Shown piece after piece: positions 32,570 to 40,718 of a stretch of 55,565 nucleotides of DNA. The notes under the pieces were generated by a model. The model made no database searches and was not told the DNA's origin. It saw only the letters and a list, made by a program, of their open reading frames with translations. The stretch is taken from assembly GCA_021798985.1 (NCBI GenBank), contig JAJZBI010000026.1:1-55565 (forward strand), in the 5' to 3' direction. Position 1 is the first letter of the stretch, and the number at the start of each line of letters is the position of its first letter. A program made the position numbers and the translations under genes. The DNA comes from Actinomycetes bacterium. Lineage in GTDB: Bacteria; Actinomycetota; Acidimicrobiia; Acidimicrobiales; Bog-793.

Positions 32570-33613
32570 ATGCCAAGAACCAGGCGGCCGCGGATAGCCA
32601 GGCGCCTCCTCCTCGCCGGCTTCGCCGGCACTCTCGTCGCCGGGCTCGCGCTGAGCTCACCGTCGTCTGCCACGAGTGCCACGGCGCACAACGGCTCGGC
32701 CAAGCACTTCGTCCTCGGCTCGGTCGATGACGACATGACCAACCCGTTCCTCGCCGTCCTCGCCCAAGGCGAGCAGCAGCAGGCGGCCAAGCTCGGCATG
32801 TCGATCAAGGTGCTGTCGGGGAACGCCAACGGCACGATCTCGATGTCCCAGCAGATCGCCGCCGTCCAGCAGTTCATCACCCAACACGTCGACGCGATCT
32901 TGATGACCGCGTCGGACTCCAAGGGCATCATCCCCATCGTCAAGCAGGCCAACAAGGCTGGCATCCCGGTGATCGCCGTCAACACGCCGGTCGGCACCGT
33001 GACCGGTCCGCACAGCGTCAACACCGGCGGCGCGAAGGTTGTGACCTTCGTCGGCGCGGACAACACCGCGTACGGCGTCGCCGAAGGCAAGCTCGTCGTG
33101 CAGGCCTTGAAGGGCAAGGGCAACGTGGCGATGATCCACGGCACGCTAGGGACTGAGCCGGACACGCTGCGCTTCGCCGGCATGAAGTCGGTCTTTGCCA
33201 AGTACCCCGGGATCCACGTGGTGACGACGCTGTCGGACAACTGGCAGAACAGCCAGAACATCACCGCGGTGCAGGACCTGATGTCGAAGTATCACGGCAC
33301 CCAGCTCAATGCGGTCGTGGCGACGGGTCCCGAGATGTACGCGGGTGCGCAGTACGCCCGCAGCCACGGCAACACGACCTGGAAGTTCATCGCCGGGGAC
33401 TACTCAAAGGAAGTCCGTAAGGCGATCCAGTCCGGAGCGCTCTATGGGACCGTCGATCAGGATCCGGCCGAGCAGGGTCGCCTCGGCGTGCAGTACGCCT
33501 ATGACTGGCTGACGGGCCACAAGTCCGCGGTTCCGCGGCCGATCAGCTACACGACGCTGCCGCTCATCACGGCGAAGAACGTCAACAGCGTCGTGGCGAC
33601 CTGGAGCTCGTAG
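32570..33613 (+). CDS. Sugar-binding protein of the CUT2 importer
   Basis: A 347-aa periplasmic-binding-protein-like (RbsB type) receptor. A basic start (PRTRRPRIARR) and hydrophobic core (about 12-33) form a Sec signal peptide; there is no lipobox Cys. The mature fold shows LGSVDDDMTNPFLAVLAQGEQQ, the hinge VDAILMTASDSKGIIPIV, VNTPVGTV and the C-terminal GTVDQDPAEQGRLG. AAAAGGGGGAAT precedes the ATG. The ligand is unknown; it is predicted to be the substrate of the three linked dehydrogenases. Confidence 0.87.
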   Translation: MPRTRRPRIARRLLLAGFAGTLVAGLALSSPSSATSATAHNGSAKHFVLGSVDDDMTNPFLAVLAQGEQQQAAKLGMSIKVLSGNANGTISMSQQIAAVQQFITQHVDAILMTASDSKGIIPIVKQANKAGIPVIAVNTPVGTVTGPHSVNTGGAKVVTFVGADNTAYGVAEGKLVVQALKGKGNVAMIHGTLGTEPDTLRFAGMKSVFAKYPGIHVVTTLSDNWQNSQNITAVQDLMSKYHGTQLNAVVATGPEMYAGAQYARSHGNTTWKFIAGDYSKEVRKAIQSGALYGTVDQDPAEQGRLGVQYAYDWLTGHKSAVPRPISYTTLPLITAKNVNSVVATWSS

Positions 33614-33649
33614 TTGCGCGCTCGACGAGCTGCGCGGCGGGAGGTGCCG

Positions 33650-35275
33650 GTGCGGCCGCCATCTCCCGCCGGCGGCGCGCCGGCAGACGGCACCTCGCCT
33701 TCGCGCGCGACGCCGCGGCTCTCGTTGCATCACGTCGCGAAGTCGTTCGGTGCGGTGCAGGTGCTGCACGGCATCGAGCTCGAGATCCAGCCCGGCGAGA
33801 TCCACGGGCTCGTCGGTCAGAACGGCGCCGGCAAGAGCACGCTGGCCCGGATTCTCGCCGGCGGCTATCCCGACCATGGGGGGAGCGTGGAGATCGACGG
33901 CGCCGAGGCACGGCTCTCCTCGCCGCGCGAGGCGCGAAGAGCGGGCGTCGCCGTGATCTACCAGGAGTTCAGCCTCGTTCCGCAGCTGAGCGTCGCCGAG
34001 AACATCCTCCTTGGAGAAGAACCGCGCGGTGCTCGCTACGACAGGGCCCGCGTGCTCGCCGAGGCCGAGCATCGTCTTTCGGAGATCGGGATGGCCGACG
34101 ACCTCTCCCTCGGGTCGATCGTCTCGACGCTGAGCGCCGCGGCCCAGCAGCGTGTCGAGATCGCGAAGGCGCTCACCCGCAAGGCGAAGGTGGTGGTGCT
34201 CGACGAGCCGACGGCGCGCCTCGCCGGGCCCGAGCGCGAGCAGCTCTTCGCACTGATGCGCCGGGTCGCTGGCCTGGGAGCCGGGCTCGTGTTCATCTCT
34301 CACGTCCTCGATGAGGTGATGGCGGTGACCTCGCAGGTCACCGTCCTGCGCGACGGCCAGGTCGTCGCGAGCGGGCCGACGTCGGGCTTCGACGTCGCTT
34401 CACTCGCTGCCGCGCTCGTCGGGCGGAGCCTCGGCGAAGAGGCGGCCGCCGGCACCGCGAAAGAGCTCGCCGGGGCGGCGCCATTGCTGCGGGCTCGCGC
34501 CCTGAGCGGGGGCCGCCAGGTACGCGACGTGTCGATCGAGGTACGTCCGGGCGAGATCCTCGGGATGGCTGGCCTGGTCGGCTCCGGTCGTTCGACCGTT
34601 GCCCGAATGCTCGTCGGCGCCCTCCAGCCGAGCGCCGGGACGATCGAGATCAACGGCGAGGCTGTGCGCCTTTCTGACCCGCGCCACGCACTGCGCCACA
34701 AGGTGGCGCTCGTTCCCGAAGACCGCCGCACCCAGGGGCTCGTGAGCACCGCTTCGTCGGCGGACAACCTGCTCTTGATGTCACTCGCCGCCAGTCGATC
34801 CCGTCTCGGTCTCGTCCATCCCGGCGCCTTGCGACGGCGGGCTCGCCAGGCGGTCGCCGACTTCGACGTCCGCCCCGCTGATGATCGCCGACAGGTCGCC
34901 ACGCTGTCCGGCGGCAATCAACAAAAGGTGCTCTTCGCCCGCGCCGCGCTCGCCCGCCCGGACGTCCTCATCGTCGATCAGCCGACCGCCGGCGTCGATG
35001 TCGGTACGAAGGCTGAGATCCACCAGCTCCTCCGCGACCTGGCGGGGGAGGGCAAAGGGGTGCTCGTCATCTCCGATGACGTGGACGAGCTCGTCGGCCT
35101 CGCCCATCGGATCGTCGTGATGCGTCGCGGCCGACTCGTCGCCGAGCCCGCCTTGCCGATCGCCGCCCAGCGCCTTGTCGAGCTGATGGTGACTGGGAAT
35201 GGCGAAGCGCGGGTCGAAAGCGCCGCGTCCGCACCGGAACCGGCGGCCGAAGTCCTCGAGAGGAGACCACGATGA
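33650..35275 (+). CDS. Sugar ABC transporter ATPase with two nucleotide-binding domains (RbsA type)
   Basis: A 541-aa protein with tandem ATPase domains. The first has Walker A GQNGAGKST, the degenerate signature LSAAAQQRVEIAKAL and Walker B VVVLDEPTARL. The second has the family-typical degenerate Walker A GLVGSGRST, the signature LSGGNQQKVLFARAAL and Walker B VLIVDQPTAGVD. GTG 33650 is preferred since GGGAGG lies 6 nt upstream; TTG 33614 and GTG 33644 are possible. The end overlaps the isomerase gene as ATGA. Confidence 0.88.
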   Translation: MRPPSPAGGAPADGTSPSRATPRLSLHHVAKSFGAVQVLHGIELEIQPGEIHGLVGQNGAGKSTLARILAGGYPDHGGSVEIDGAEARLSSPREARRAGVAVIYQEFSLVPQLSVAENILLGEEPRGARYDRARVLAEAEHRLSEIGMADDLSLGSIVSTLSAAAQQRVEIAKALTRKAKVVVLDEPTARLAGPEREQLFALMRRVAGLGAGLVFISHVLDEVMAVTSQVTVLRDGQVVASGPTSGFDVASLAAALVGRSLGEEAAAGTAKELAGAAPLLRARALSGGRQVRDVSIEVRPGEILGMAGLVGSGRSTVARMLVGALQPSAGTIEINGEAVRLSDPRHALRHKVALVPEDRRTQGLVSTASSADNLLLMSLAASRSRLGLVHPGALRRRARQAVADFDVRPADDRRQVATLSGGNQQKVLFARAALARPDVLIVDQPTAGVDVGTKAEIHQLLRDLAGEGKGVLVISDDVDELVGLAHRIVVMRRGRLVAEPALPIAAQRLVELMVTGNGEARVESAASAPEPAAEVLERRPR

Positions 35276-36216
35276 AGCTCGGACTGCTCACGGCCTGCTT
35301 GCCGAATCTGAAGCTGGCCGACGTCGCGCAATTCGCTGCATCACTCGGCATTGAGGCACTCGAGGTCGCCGCCTGGCCCGCCACGGGCGATCGCCCCTTC
35401 ACCGCGAGCCACCTCGACGTCGAGCGCCTGAGCCCGGGTCGCTCCGACGACCTCGTCGGGGAACTCGCGACGCTCGGTCTCAGCGTCTCGGCGCTCGCCT
35501 ACTACGACAACAACCTCGCACCAGACCTCGAGGAGCGCCGGCGGATCCACGAGCACCTCCACGCCTGCATCGACGCGGCCGCATTGATGGGCTGCGGGAT
35601 CGTCGGGACTTTCGTCGGACGGGATCCTGCCAAGTCCGTCGCCGAGAACCTGCGCGAGGCGAAGCGCGAGTTCGCCCCCCTCGTGTCACACGCGAACGAC
35701 GCGGGCGTGCGCCTCGCGATCGAGAACTGCGTCATGGAGGGCTGGCACCCCGACGGCTATCCCGGCAATCTCGCCTACTCCCCCGAGCTGTGGGAGTGGA
35801 TGTTCTCCCTCGGGCTGTACCTCAACTTCGATCCGTCCCACCTGTGCTGGATGGGGATCGACCCGGCCGAGGCCGTGCGCCCCTATGTGGACCAGGTGAT
35901 CCATGCCCAGGCCAAGGACATCGAGCTGTTTCCCGAGCGGCGTAACCGCTATGGCTATCCCGGGCGCGCCGTGCAGCGCCCCGACCCTTGGGACACCGGC
36001 TGGTGGCGTTATCGCATCCCCGGTCTCGGCCAGGTGGACTGGCGGCGGGTCCTCGACGTGCTCTACGAGGGCGGCTTCGAGGGCACGGTGTCGATCGAGC
36101 ACGAGGACCCCGTCTGGGGCGGGACGACGGAGAGGGTCCAGGCCGGCGTCGCGATGGCGACGCGGACCTTGCGCTCGGTCATGGCGCCGGTCGCCACGTG
36201 GCGACCACATGGCTGA
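35272..36216 (+). CDS. AP-endonuclease-2-fold sugar isomerase/lyase (IolE/LgdB-like)
   Basis: A 314-aa TIM-barrel protein of the xylose-isomerase-like superfamily. Candidate metal ligands are Glu in LAIENCVMEGWH, Asp and His in LNFDPSHLCWMGID, His in QVIHAQAKDIEL and Glu in VSIEHEDPVWGG. The opening KLGLLTACLPNLKLADVAQFA is typical of the subgroup found beside Gfo/Idh/MocA dehydrogenases. Relatives isomerise ketosugars, dehydrate keto-inositol or beta-eliminate 3-keto-glycosides (as LgdB does for 3-keto-levoglucosan). Which of these applies cannot be decided from sequence. It is coupled to the genes on both sides by overlaps. Confidence 0.82.
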   Translation: MKLGLLTACLPNLKLADVAQFAASLGIEALEVAAWPATGDRPFTASHLDVERLSPGRSDDLVGELATLGLSVSALAYYDNNLAPDLEERRRIHEHLHACIDAAALMGCGIVGTFVGRDPAKSVAENLREAKREFAPLVSHANDAGVRLAIENCVMEGWHPDGYPGNLAYSPELWEWMFSLGLYLNFDPSHLCWMGIDPAEAVRPYVDQVIHAQAKDIELFPERRNRYGYPGRAVQRPDPWDTGWWRYRIPGLGQVDWRRVLDVLYEGGFEGTVSIEHEDPVWGGTTERVQAGVAMATRTLRSVMAPVATWRPHG

Positions 36217-37210
36217 GCGCCCGCTGCGCGTCGGGGTGCTCGGCGGAGGCACGATGGCGGCGTTGCACCTCGCCACGCTCCTCGAAGCGCCCGGGGTGCG
36301 GGTCGTCGGCCTGGCGGCGCCCGAGATCGACCGCTCGCTGGCGAAGATCATGGCGACGCGCGAGATCGAGGAGATGGCGACCGAGGCGCTCCTGGCACCT
36401 GGCGCGCTCGATGCGGTGGTGATCGCCACCCCGACCGATCGCCACAGCGAGCTCGCCTCGCTGGCGGTCCTGGCTGGCGCGGCGGTGTTCTGCGAGAAGC
36501 CGGTGACGCGCACCCTCGCCGAGGCCGAGCACTTGGCGGCGCTCGCCGCGCGATTTCGGGCAAAGGTTGCGGTCGGCCATGTCCTGCGCTACTTCCCCGA
36601 GTACGAGGCGGCGCGTCGCCAGGTCGCGACCGGCCGGATCGGAACGGTCGGGATCTGCCGCCTGCTGCGGGCCAATACCAGCCCGGTCGCACGCCGGCCG
36701 TGGTACGGCGAGCGCGCCCGCAGCGGGGGAGTGCTGCTCGATCTCGCCATCCACGACCTCGACTGGTGCCGTTGGGCGCTCGGGCCGATCCGGCGCGTCT
36801 TCGCCCGCGCGAGCGGACCCGAAGAGCAGCGAGTCGTGGCCGTACTGGCGCGTCACACCTCGGGGGCGATCTCCTACCTGGACGCAAGCTGGCGCGCCGG
36901 GCACTTTGACAGTCGCCTCGAGGTCTGCGGGACCGAGGGCATCTATTGCGCCGAGCACTCTGGAGACGCGGGGTTCTGCTTGGTCCCAGTGCACGCCGAG
37001 GCTGCCTCCTACCTGCCCAGCGAAGCTGATGGCTCAGCGGGCGTCGATGACCCTTATCGCCGCGAGCTCACCGAGGCGCTGGCCTGGTTCGCGGGCGGCC
37101 CGGCGCCTCGCGCCGTGCTCGAGGATGGGATCGAGGCGCTGCGCCTCGCACTCGCTGCCGAGGAGAGCATCGCATTCGGCCAGCCCGTCGAGCTGGAGGA
37201 CCCGCGATGA
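36209..37210 (+). CDS. Gfo/Idh/MocA-family dehydrogenase (2 of 3)
   Basis: A 333-aa oxidoreductase overlapping the isomerase gene by 8 nt. Rossmann motif VGVLGGGTMAALHLATLL, catalytic Lys in VFCEKPVTRTL, and the catalytic region GGVLLDLAIHDLDWCRWALG with an Asp-x3-His-Asp arrangement typical of inositol-2-dehydrogenase-like members. The sequence is clearly different from the first and third copies, so these are not recent duplicates; each probably performs a separate redox step. The stop overlaps the next gene (ATGA). Confidence 0.85.
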   Translation: MAERPLRVGVLGGGTMAALHLATLLEAPGVRVVGLAAPEIDRSLAKIMATREIEEMATEALLAPGALDAVVIATPTDRHSELASLAVLAGAAVFCEKPVTRTLAEAEHLAALAARFRAKVAVGHVLRYFPEYEAARRQVATGRIGTVGICRLLRANTSPVARRPWYGERARSGGVLLDLAIHDLDWCRWALGPIRRVFARASGPEEQRVVAVLARHTSGAISYLDASWRAGHFDSRLEVCGTEGIYCAEHSGDAGFCLVPVHAEAASYLPSEADGSAGVDDPYRRELTEALAWFAGGPAPRAVLEDGIEALRLALAAEESIAFGQPVELEDPR

Positions 37211-38181
37211 TGCGCGTCGGCCTCCTTGGTTGTGCACACGTGCACGCCGCCCACTACGTCGCTGCGTTGCGCGCCGGCGACATTGGGGCGCGCGCCGTCG
37301 CCCTGTATGACCCTGACTCGGAGCAGGCGGCAGCCTTTGCCGCCGCGCACGGCCTCGAGCGGGCAACTGACGCCGCCTCGCTGTGCGGCGCCGTCGACGC
37401 CGTCATCGTCGTGAGCGAGCACTCCCGCTACGTGGAGATGGTGCAGAGCGCGGCCCGGGCCGGGCTGCCCGTCCTTTGCGAGAAGCCCTTCGGCGCGAGC
37501 CTCGGTGACCTGCGCACCCTGCTCGCCACCGATGTCTGGTGCTCGGTCGCCTTCCCGATGCGCTATGCGCCACCGCTCGTGCGGGCCAAGGCGATGATCG
37601 AGCAGGGGGGCCTCGGCGAGCTCGTCGCGATGAGCGGCACCAACCGCGGCAGCTACCCGGGTGGCTTCTTCGGTGACCGGGCACGATCCGGGGGAGGCGC
37701 ACTGATCGACCACGTCGTCCACGTGGCGGACGCGCTCTACGTACTGAGCGGCCTCGAATACGAGACCGTCTACGCCGAAGCGGGGCGATTCCGCAATGTG
37801 GGCGACGTCGAAGACGTCGCGCAGGTGCTGGCGACGACGACCAGCGGTGCCTTTGCGAGTATCGACTCGAGCTGGTCGCGCCCCGCGGCGATGCCCGGCG
37901 GTCTCGACTTCCAGATGACGTTGTGGTTTGAGCGCGCCACGCTGCACCTCGACGGGATGGCGCGGCGCGGGCTCGTCGTCGCGGCCGACGGCAGCATCGA
38001 CTACGAGGAGTACGGGCGGGGGGTGAACGAGGCGATGCTTTCGGCCTGGGTTCGTGCGATCGAGAGCGGCGCCGCGCCGCCGATCCCTGCGCTTGACGGG
38101 GCGAGAGCCACCGAGCTCGCCCTTGGCGCGCTGCGCTCGGCCGAGACGGGCAGGGTGGTCGACCTCGCGGCGCTGCGCTGA
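37207..38181 (+). CDS. Gfo/Idh/MocA-family dehydrogenase (3 of 3)
   Basis: A 324-aa oxidoreductase closing the operon. The N-terminal nucleotide motif is atypical (VGLLGCAHVHAAHYVAAL, with Cys-Ala-His where Gly-x-Gly is usual), a variant seen in some Gfo family members. The catalytic Lys is in VLCEKPFGASL and the substrate site is GGGALIDHVVHVADALYVLSG. In 3-keto-sugar pathways one such enzyme oxidises the substrate and another reduces the released 3-keto sugar; this copy could take the second role (inference). Confidence 0.83.
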   Translation: MMRVGLLGCAHVHAAHYVAALRAGDIGARAVALYDPDSEQAAAFAAAHGLERATDAASLCGAVDAVIVVSEHSRYVEMVQSAARAGLPVLCEKPFGASLGDLRTLLATDVWCSVAFPMRYAPPLVRAKAMIEQGGLGELVAMSGTNRGSYPGGFFGDRARSGGGALIDHVVHVADALYVLSGLEYETVYAEAGRFRNVGDVEDVAQVLATTTSGAFASIDSSWSRPAAMPGGLDFQMTLWFERATLHLDGMARRGLVVAADGSIDYEEYGRGVNEAMLSAWVRAIESGAAPPIPALDGARATELALGALRSAETGRVVDLAALR

Positions 38182-38259
38182 GGCGCGGGCGCGCGGCCTT
38201 GCCGAGCGCCATCGCCAGACGAACGACACCGCCGGGCACCGTGGCGGCTCCGTCGGCGG

Positions 38260-38265
38260 TAGATT
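38260..38265 (+). promoter_or_regulatory. -10 box of pdxST (leaderless)
   Basis: TAGATT ends 6 nt before the pdxS ATG (38272), so transcription should start at the ATG itself. The 6-nt spacer has no Shine-Dalgarno sequence. No good -35 is visible. Confidence 0.6.
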
Positions 38266-38271
38266 TGGATC

Positions 38272-39183
38272 ATGACCAGCACTTCTGAGGCGAGCGGGGC
38301 AGCGGCAGGTGAGCGGGGCACCGTGCGAGTCAAGCGCGGCCTTGCCGAGATGCTGCGCGGCGGCGTCATCATGGACGTTGTCACCGCCGAGCAGGCCAAG
38401 ATTGCCGAAGATGCCGGCGCGGTCTCCGTGATGGCGCTCGAGCGCGTGCCCGCCGACATCCGCCGCGAGGGCGGTGTGGCGCGCATGAGCGATCCCGCCC
38501 TGATCAGCGCCATTCAGGAGGCGGTCACCATCCCGGTGATGGCCAAGGTGCGGATCGGGCATTTCGCCGAGGCCCAGATCCTCCAGGTCCTCGAGGTCGA
38601 CTACATCGACGAGAGCGAGGTCCTCACGCCCGCCGACGAGGCGCACCACATCGACAAGTGGGCGTTCTCGGTGCCCTTCGTCTGCGGCGCCACCAACCTC
38701 GGCGAGGCCCTCCGGCGCATCTCGGAGGGTGCGGCGATGATCCGCTCCAAGGGCGAGGCGGGGACCGGCAACGTCGTGGAGGCGGTGCGCCACCTGCGCT
38801 CCATCCTCGGTGACATCAAGAAGATCCAGACCGCGGATGCCGCCGAGCGCTATGGCTGGGCGAAGCAGCTGCAAGCGCCGATCGATCTCGTCGAGGAGGT
38901 GGCCCGCACCGGCCGCCTGCCCGTCCCGCTGTTCTGCGCCGGCGGCATCGCCACGCCCGCCGACGCGGCGCTCGTGATGCAGCTCGGCGCCGAAGCGGTC
39001 TTCGTCGGATCGGGCATCTTCAAGAGCGAGGACCCATCCCGGCGCGCCCGGGCGATCGTCGAGGCGACGGCGCACTACCAAGATGCCGAGATCGTCGCCA
39101 AGGTCTCCCGGGGCCTCGGTGCGGCGATGCCCGGCGAGGAGATCGCGACCTTGGACGTCAAGCTCGCTGAACGCGGCTGGTGA
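38272..39183 (+). CDS. pdxS: Pyridoxal 5'-phosphate synthase, synthase subunit
   Basis: A 303-aa TIM-barrel subunit that makes PLP from ribose 5-phosphate, glyceraldehyde 3-phosphate and ammonia. Highly conserved segments are [27 protein letters not shown], the first catalytic Lys in [12 protein letters not shown], the second in [17 protein letters not shown], and [14 protein letters not shown]. The length matches the family. Ammonia comes from PdxT, encoded by the next gene with a GTGA overlap. Confidence 0.97.
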   Translation: MTSTSEASGAAAGERGTVRVKRGLAEMLRGGVIMDVVTAEQAKIAEDAGAVSVMALERVPADIRREGGVARMSDPALISAIQEAVTIPVMAKVRIGHFAEAQILQVLEVDYIDESEVLTPADEAHHIDKWAFSVPFVCGATNLGEALRRISEGAAMIRSKGEAGTGNVVEAVRHLRSILGDIKKIQTADAAERYGWAKQLQAPIDLVEEVARTGRLPVPLFCAGGIATPADAALVMQLGAEAVFVGSGIFKSEDPSRRARAIVEATAHYQDAEIVAKVSRGLGAAMPGEEIATLDVKLAERGW

Positions 39184-39797
39184 CGGCCTCGCCACTCGTC
39201 GGTGTCCTTGCCCTGCAGGGCGACGTCGCCGAGCACAGCGCGGTGCTGGACGCCCTTGGAGCCACGGTGCGCGCCGTGCGCCGCCCGGAGCACCTCGAGG
39301 GCCTGCAGGGGCTCGTCCTGCCCGGCGGCGAATCAACGACACTGTCGCTGCTGCTCGAGTCCTCCGGGCTCTTCGAGCCGCTCGGCGAGCGCCTGGCAGC
39401 GGGGCTGCCGGTGCTCGGCACCTGTGCCGGGATGATCTTGTTGTCGCGCCAGGTGCTCAACGGCCGACCGGACCAAAAGAGCTTTGGCGCCATCGACATC
39501 GTCACGCGGCGCAACGCCTTCGGACGACAGGTCGAGTCCTTTGAGTCGACGCTCGAGGTGACCGGCCTTTCCGAGCCGATGCACGCGGTCTTCATCCGCG
39601 CCCCGTTCGTCGAGTCGGTGGGCGAGGGCGTTGAGGTGCTGGCGGCAGTGCGTCGCAGTGATGGCTCGCCCCGGCCGGTCGTCTGCCGTCAGGACAACGT
39701 GCTCGTCGCCGCCTTCCATCCCGAGCTGTCGGGCGACGATCGCCTGCACCGCTTGCTGCTCGCGCGTGCCGGAGGGCGATCCGCCTCAGCGGCGTGA
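39180..39797 (+). CDS. pdxT: Pyridoxal 5'-phosphate synthase, glutaminase subunit
   Basis: A 205-aa class I glutamine amidotransferase that feeds ammonia to PdxS. The start pattern [33 protein letters not shown], nucleophile Cys in [12 protein letters not shown], and the His-x-Glu pair in [13 protein letters not shown] are all present. The GTG start overlaps the pdxS stop by 4 nt, ensuring coupled translation of the two subunits. Confidence 0.96.
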   Translation: MTASPLVGVLALQGDVAEHSAVLDALGATVRAVRRPEHLEGLQGLVLPGGESTTLSLLLESSGLFEPLGERLAAGLPVLGTCAGMILLSRQVLNGRPDQKSFGAIDIVTRRNAFGRQVESFESTLEVTGLSEPMHAVFIRAPFVESVGEGVEVLAAVRRSDGSPRPVVCRQDNVLVAAFHPELSGDDRLHRLLLARAGGRSASAA

Positions 39798-39875
39798 GCC
39801 CTGTCGCCCTGCGTGCGTAGTCCTGGCGCCGGCGCGCGAGGCCGCCTGATGCAGTCGGAGGGCGCCGTGGGCCGG

Positions 39876-40175
39876 TCAGGCGTCCGTCGGCGCCACCGGG
39901 GCGCGCCGTCGCATCTCGGCCTCGTACTCGGGAAAGTAGCGGCCGATGACCTCGAGACCGAAGCGACGGAGGATTGACGAGGCGGGCTCGCGCTCGAGCA
40001 GGAACTCGAAGGAGCACTCGACCAGGCGGTCCTCGTCGGGTTCCGGCCAGCCGAGCCGCGTGGCGAGACCGTCGGGAACCTCGACGTGATGGGTGCTCGG
40101 CTCACCGTCGCCGACGAACTCGACCCGAAAGCCGTGCGTAGCGGTGCGCACGACCGAGATCGCCGCCGCGCTCAT
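39876..40175 (-). CDS. Conserved small protein of unknown function
   Basis: A 99-aa protein (start ATG 40175) with FRVEFVGDGEPSTHHVEVPD, WPEPDEDRLVECSFEFLLERE and the C-terminal FGLEVIGRYFPEYEAEMRRR. The pattern looks like a genuine conserved actinobacterial small protein, but I do not know a function. Its ATG overlaps the TGA of the upstream cupin-like gene (ATGA), so the two belonged to one operon. It contains no signal peptide or membrane segment. Confidence 0.72.
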   Translation of the reverse strand: MSAAAISVVRTATHGFRVEFVGDGEPSTHHVEVPDGLATRLGWPEPDEDRLVECSFEFLLEREPASSILRRFGLEVIGRYFPEYEAEMRRRAPVAPTDA

Positions 40176-40438
40176 GAGAGATGGGTCTCTGCGCAGCGAA
40201 CGCCGCTCGGCCCGACCGTGGCCGAATGCTCGACACCGGCCTCGATTTCCAGGCGGTCACCGGACGACAGCGGTGTGTCGCCGTGCTCGAGGTGCAAGAC
40301 GATCGAGCTCTCGAGGCGGCACAGGAGCTTGCGATAGGGGTGCGCGTGACGACGCTAGGTGTCGCCCGGCGAGTTCGACCACTCTGAGACGGCCCAGCCC
40401 CTGGCCCGCATCTCGGTGAGGAAATCGCCCGGGTTCAT
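40172..40438 (-). pseudogene. Cupin-like gene interrupted by an in-frame TAG
   Basis: Starting at ATG 40438 the frame reads MNPGDFLTEMRARGWAVSEW and SNSPGDT, then TAG at codon 28 (40357-40355), then continues for 60 codons (HAHPYRKLLCRLESSIVL, HLEHGDTPLSSGDRLEIEAG, VEHSATVGPSGVRCAETHLS) to TGA 40172. The two parts together match a small actinobacterial cupin, where the TAG position is normally Tyr (GDTY...H), so one TAC/TAT to TAG change explains it. The ATGA overlap with the next gene supports the frame as real. Metal-type His residues survive. It could be a fresh pseudogene, a strain-level nonsense allele, read-through, or a sequencing error. Confidence 0.72.
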
Positions 40439-40718
40439 GGCCCGACCCTATCGCCGTCCCGAGATTGGACCCCCGCGTGCGGGCGGGGCCACGAGTGGGT
40501 ACGCCGCCCCACGCCACCGCATCCTTGAGCACCAGGATCAAAGACACGTGTACCGCAATTATCTGAGGTCGTGGTGATCCGGTCCGCAGACCTGCTCCAA
40601 CGTGGGCTGAGCCGACGCGGGAGTAGCCGGTCGGGCCCGGTCGCCGTGCCAGCCACCGCCGTCTGGCGGTCGCCCGGTGCGTCGCCTCGTGCCCCCCGGA
40701 ACCGCCAGGAGGAAGGGC
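40439..40718. other. 280-nt spacer, nothing recognisable
   Basis: The stretch lies between the divergent or convergent ends of the cupin-like gene and the LLM gene. It is somewhat less GC-rich around 40530-40575. I see no convincing open frame, tRNA-like fold or long repeat. Confidence 0.4.

Noticed and set aside
40355-40357. TAG reassigned to an amino acid
   Set aside because: araB, araA and the left-edge glycosidase end with TAG at positions consistent with family lengths and operon spacing, so TAG acts as a stop in this genome.
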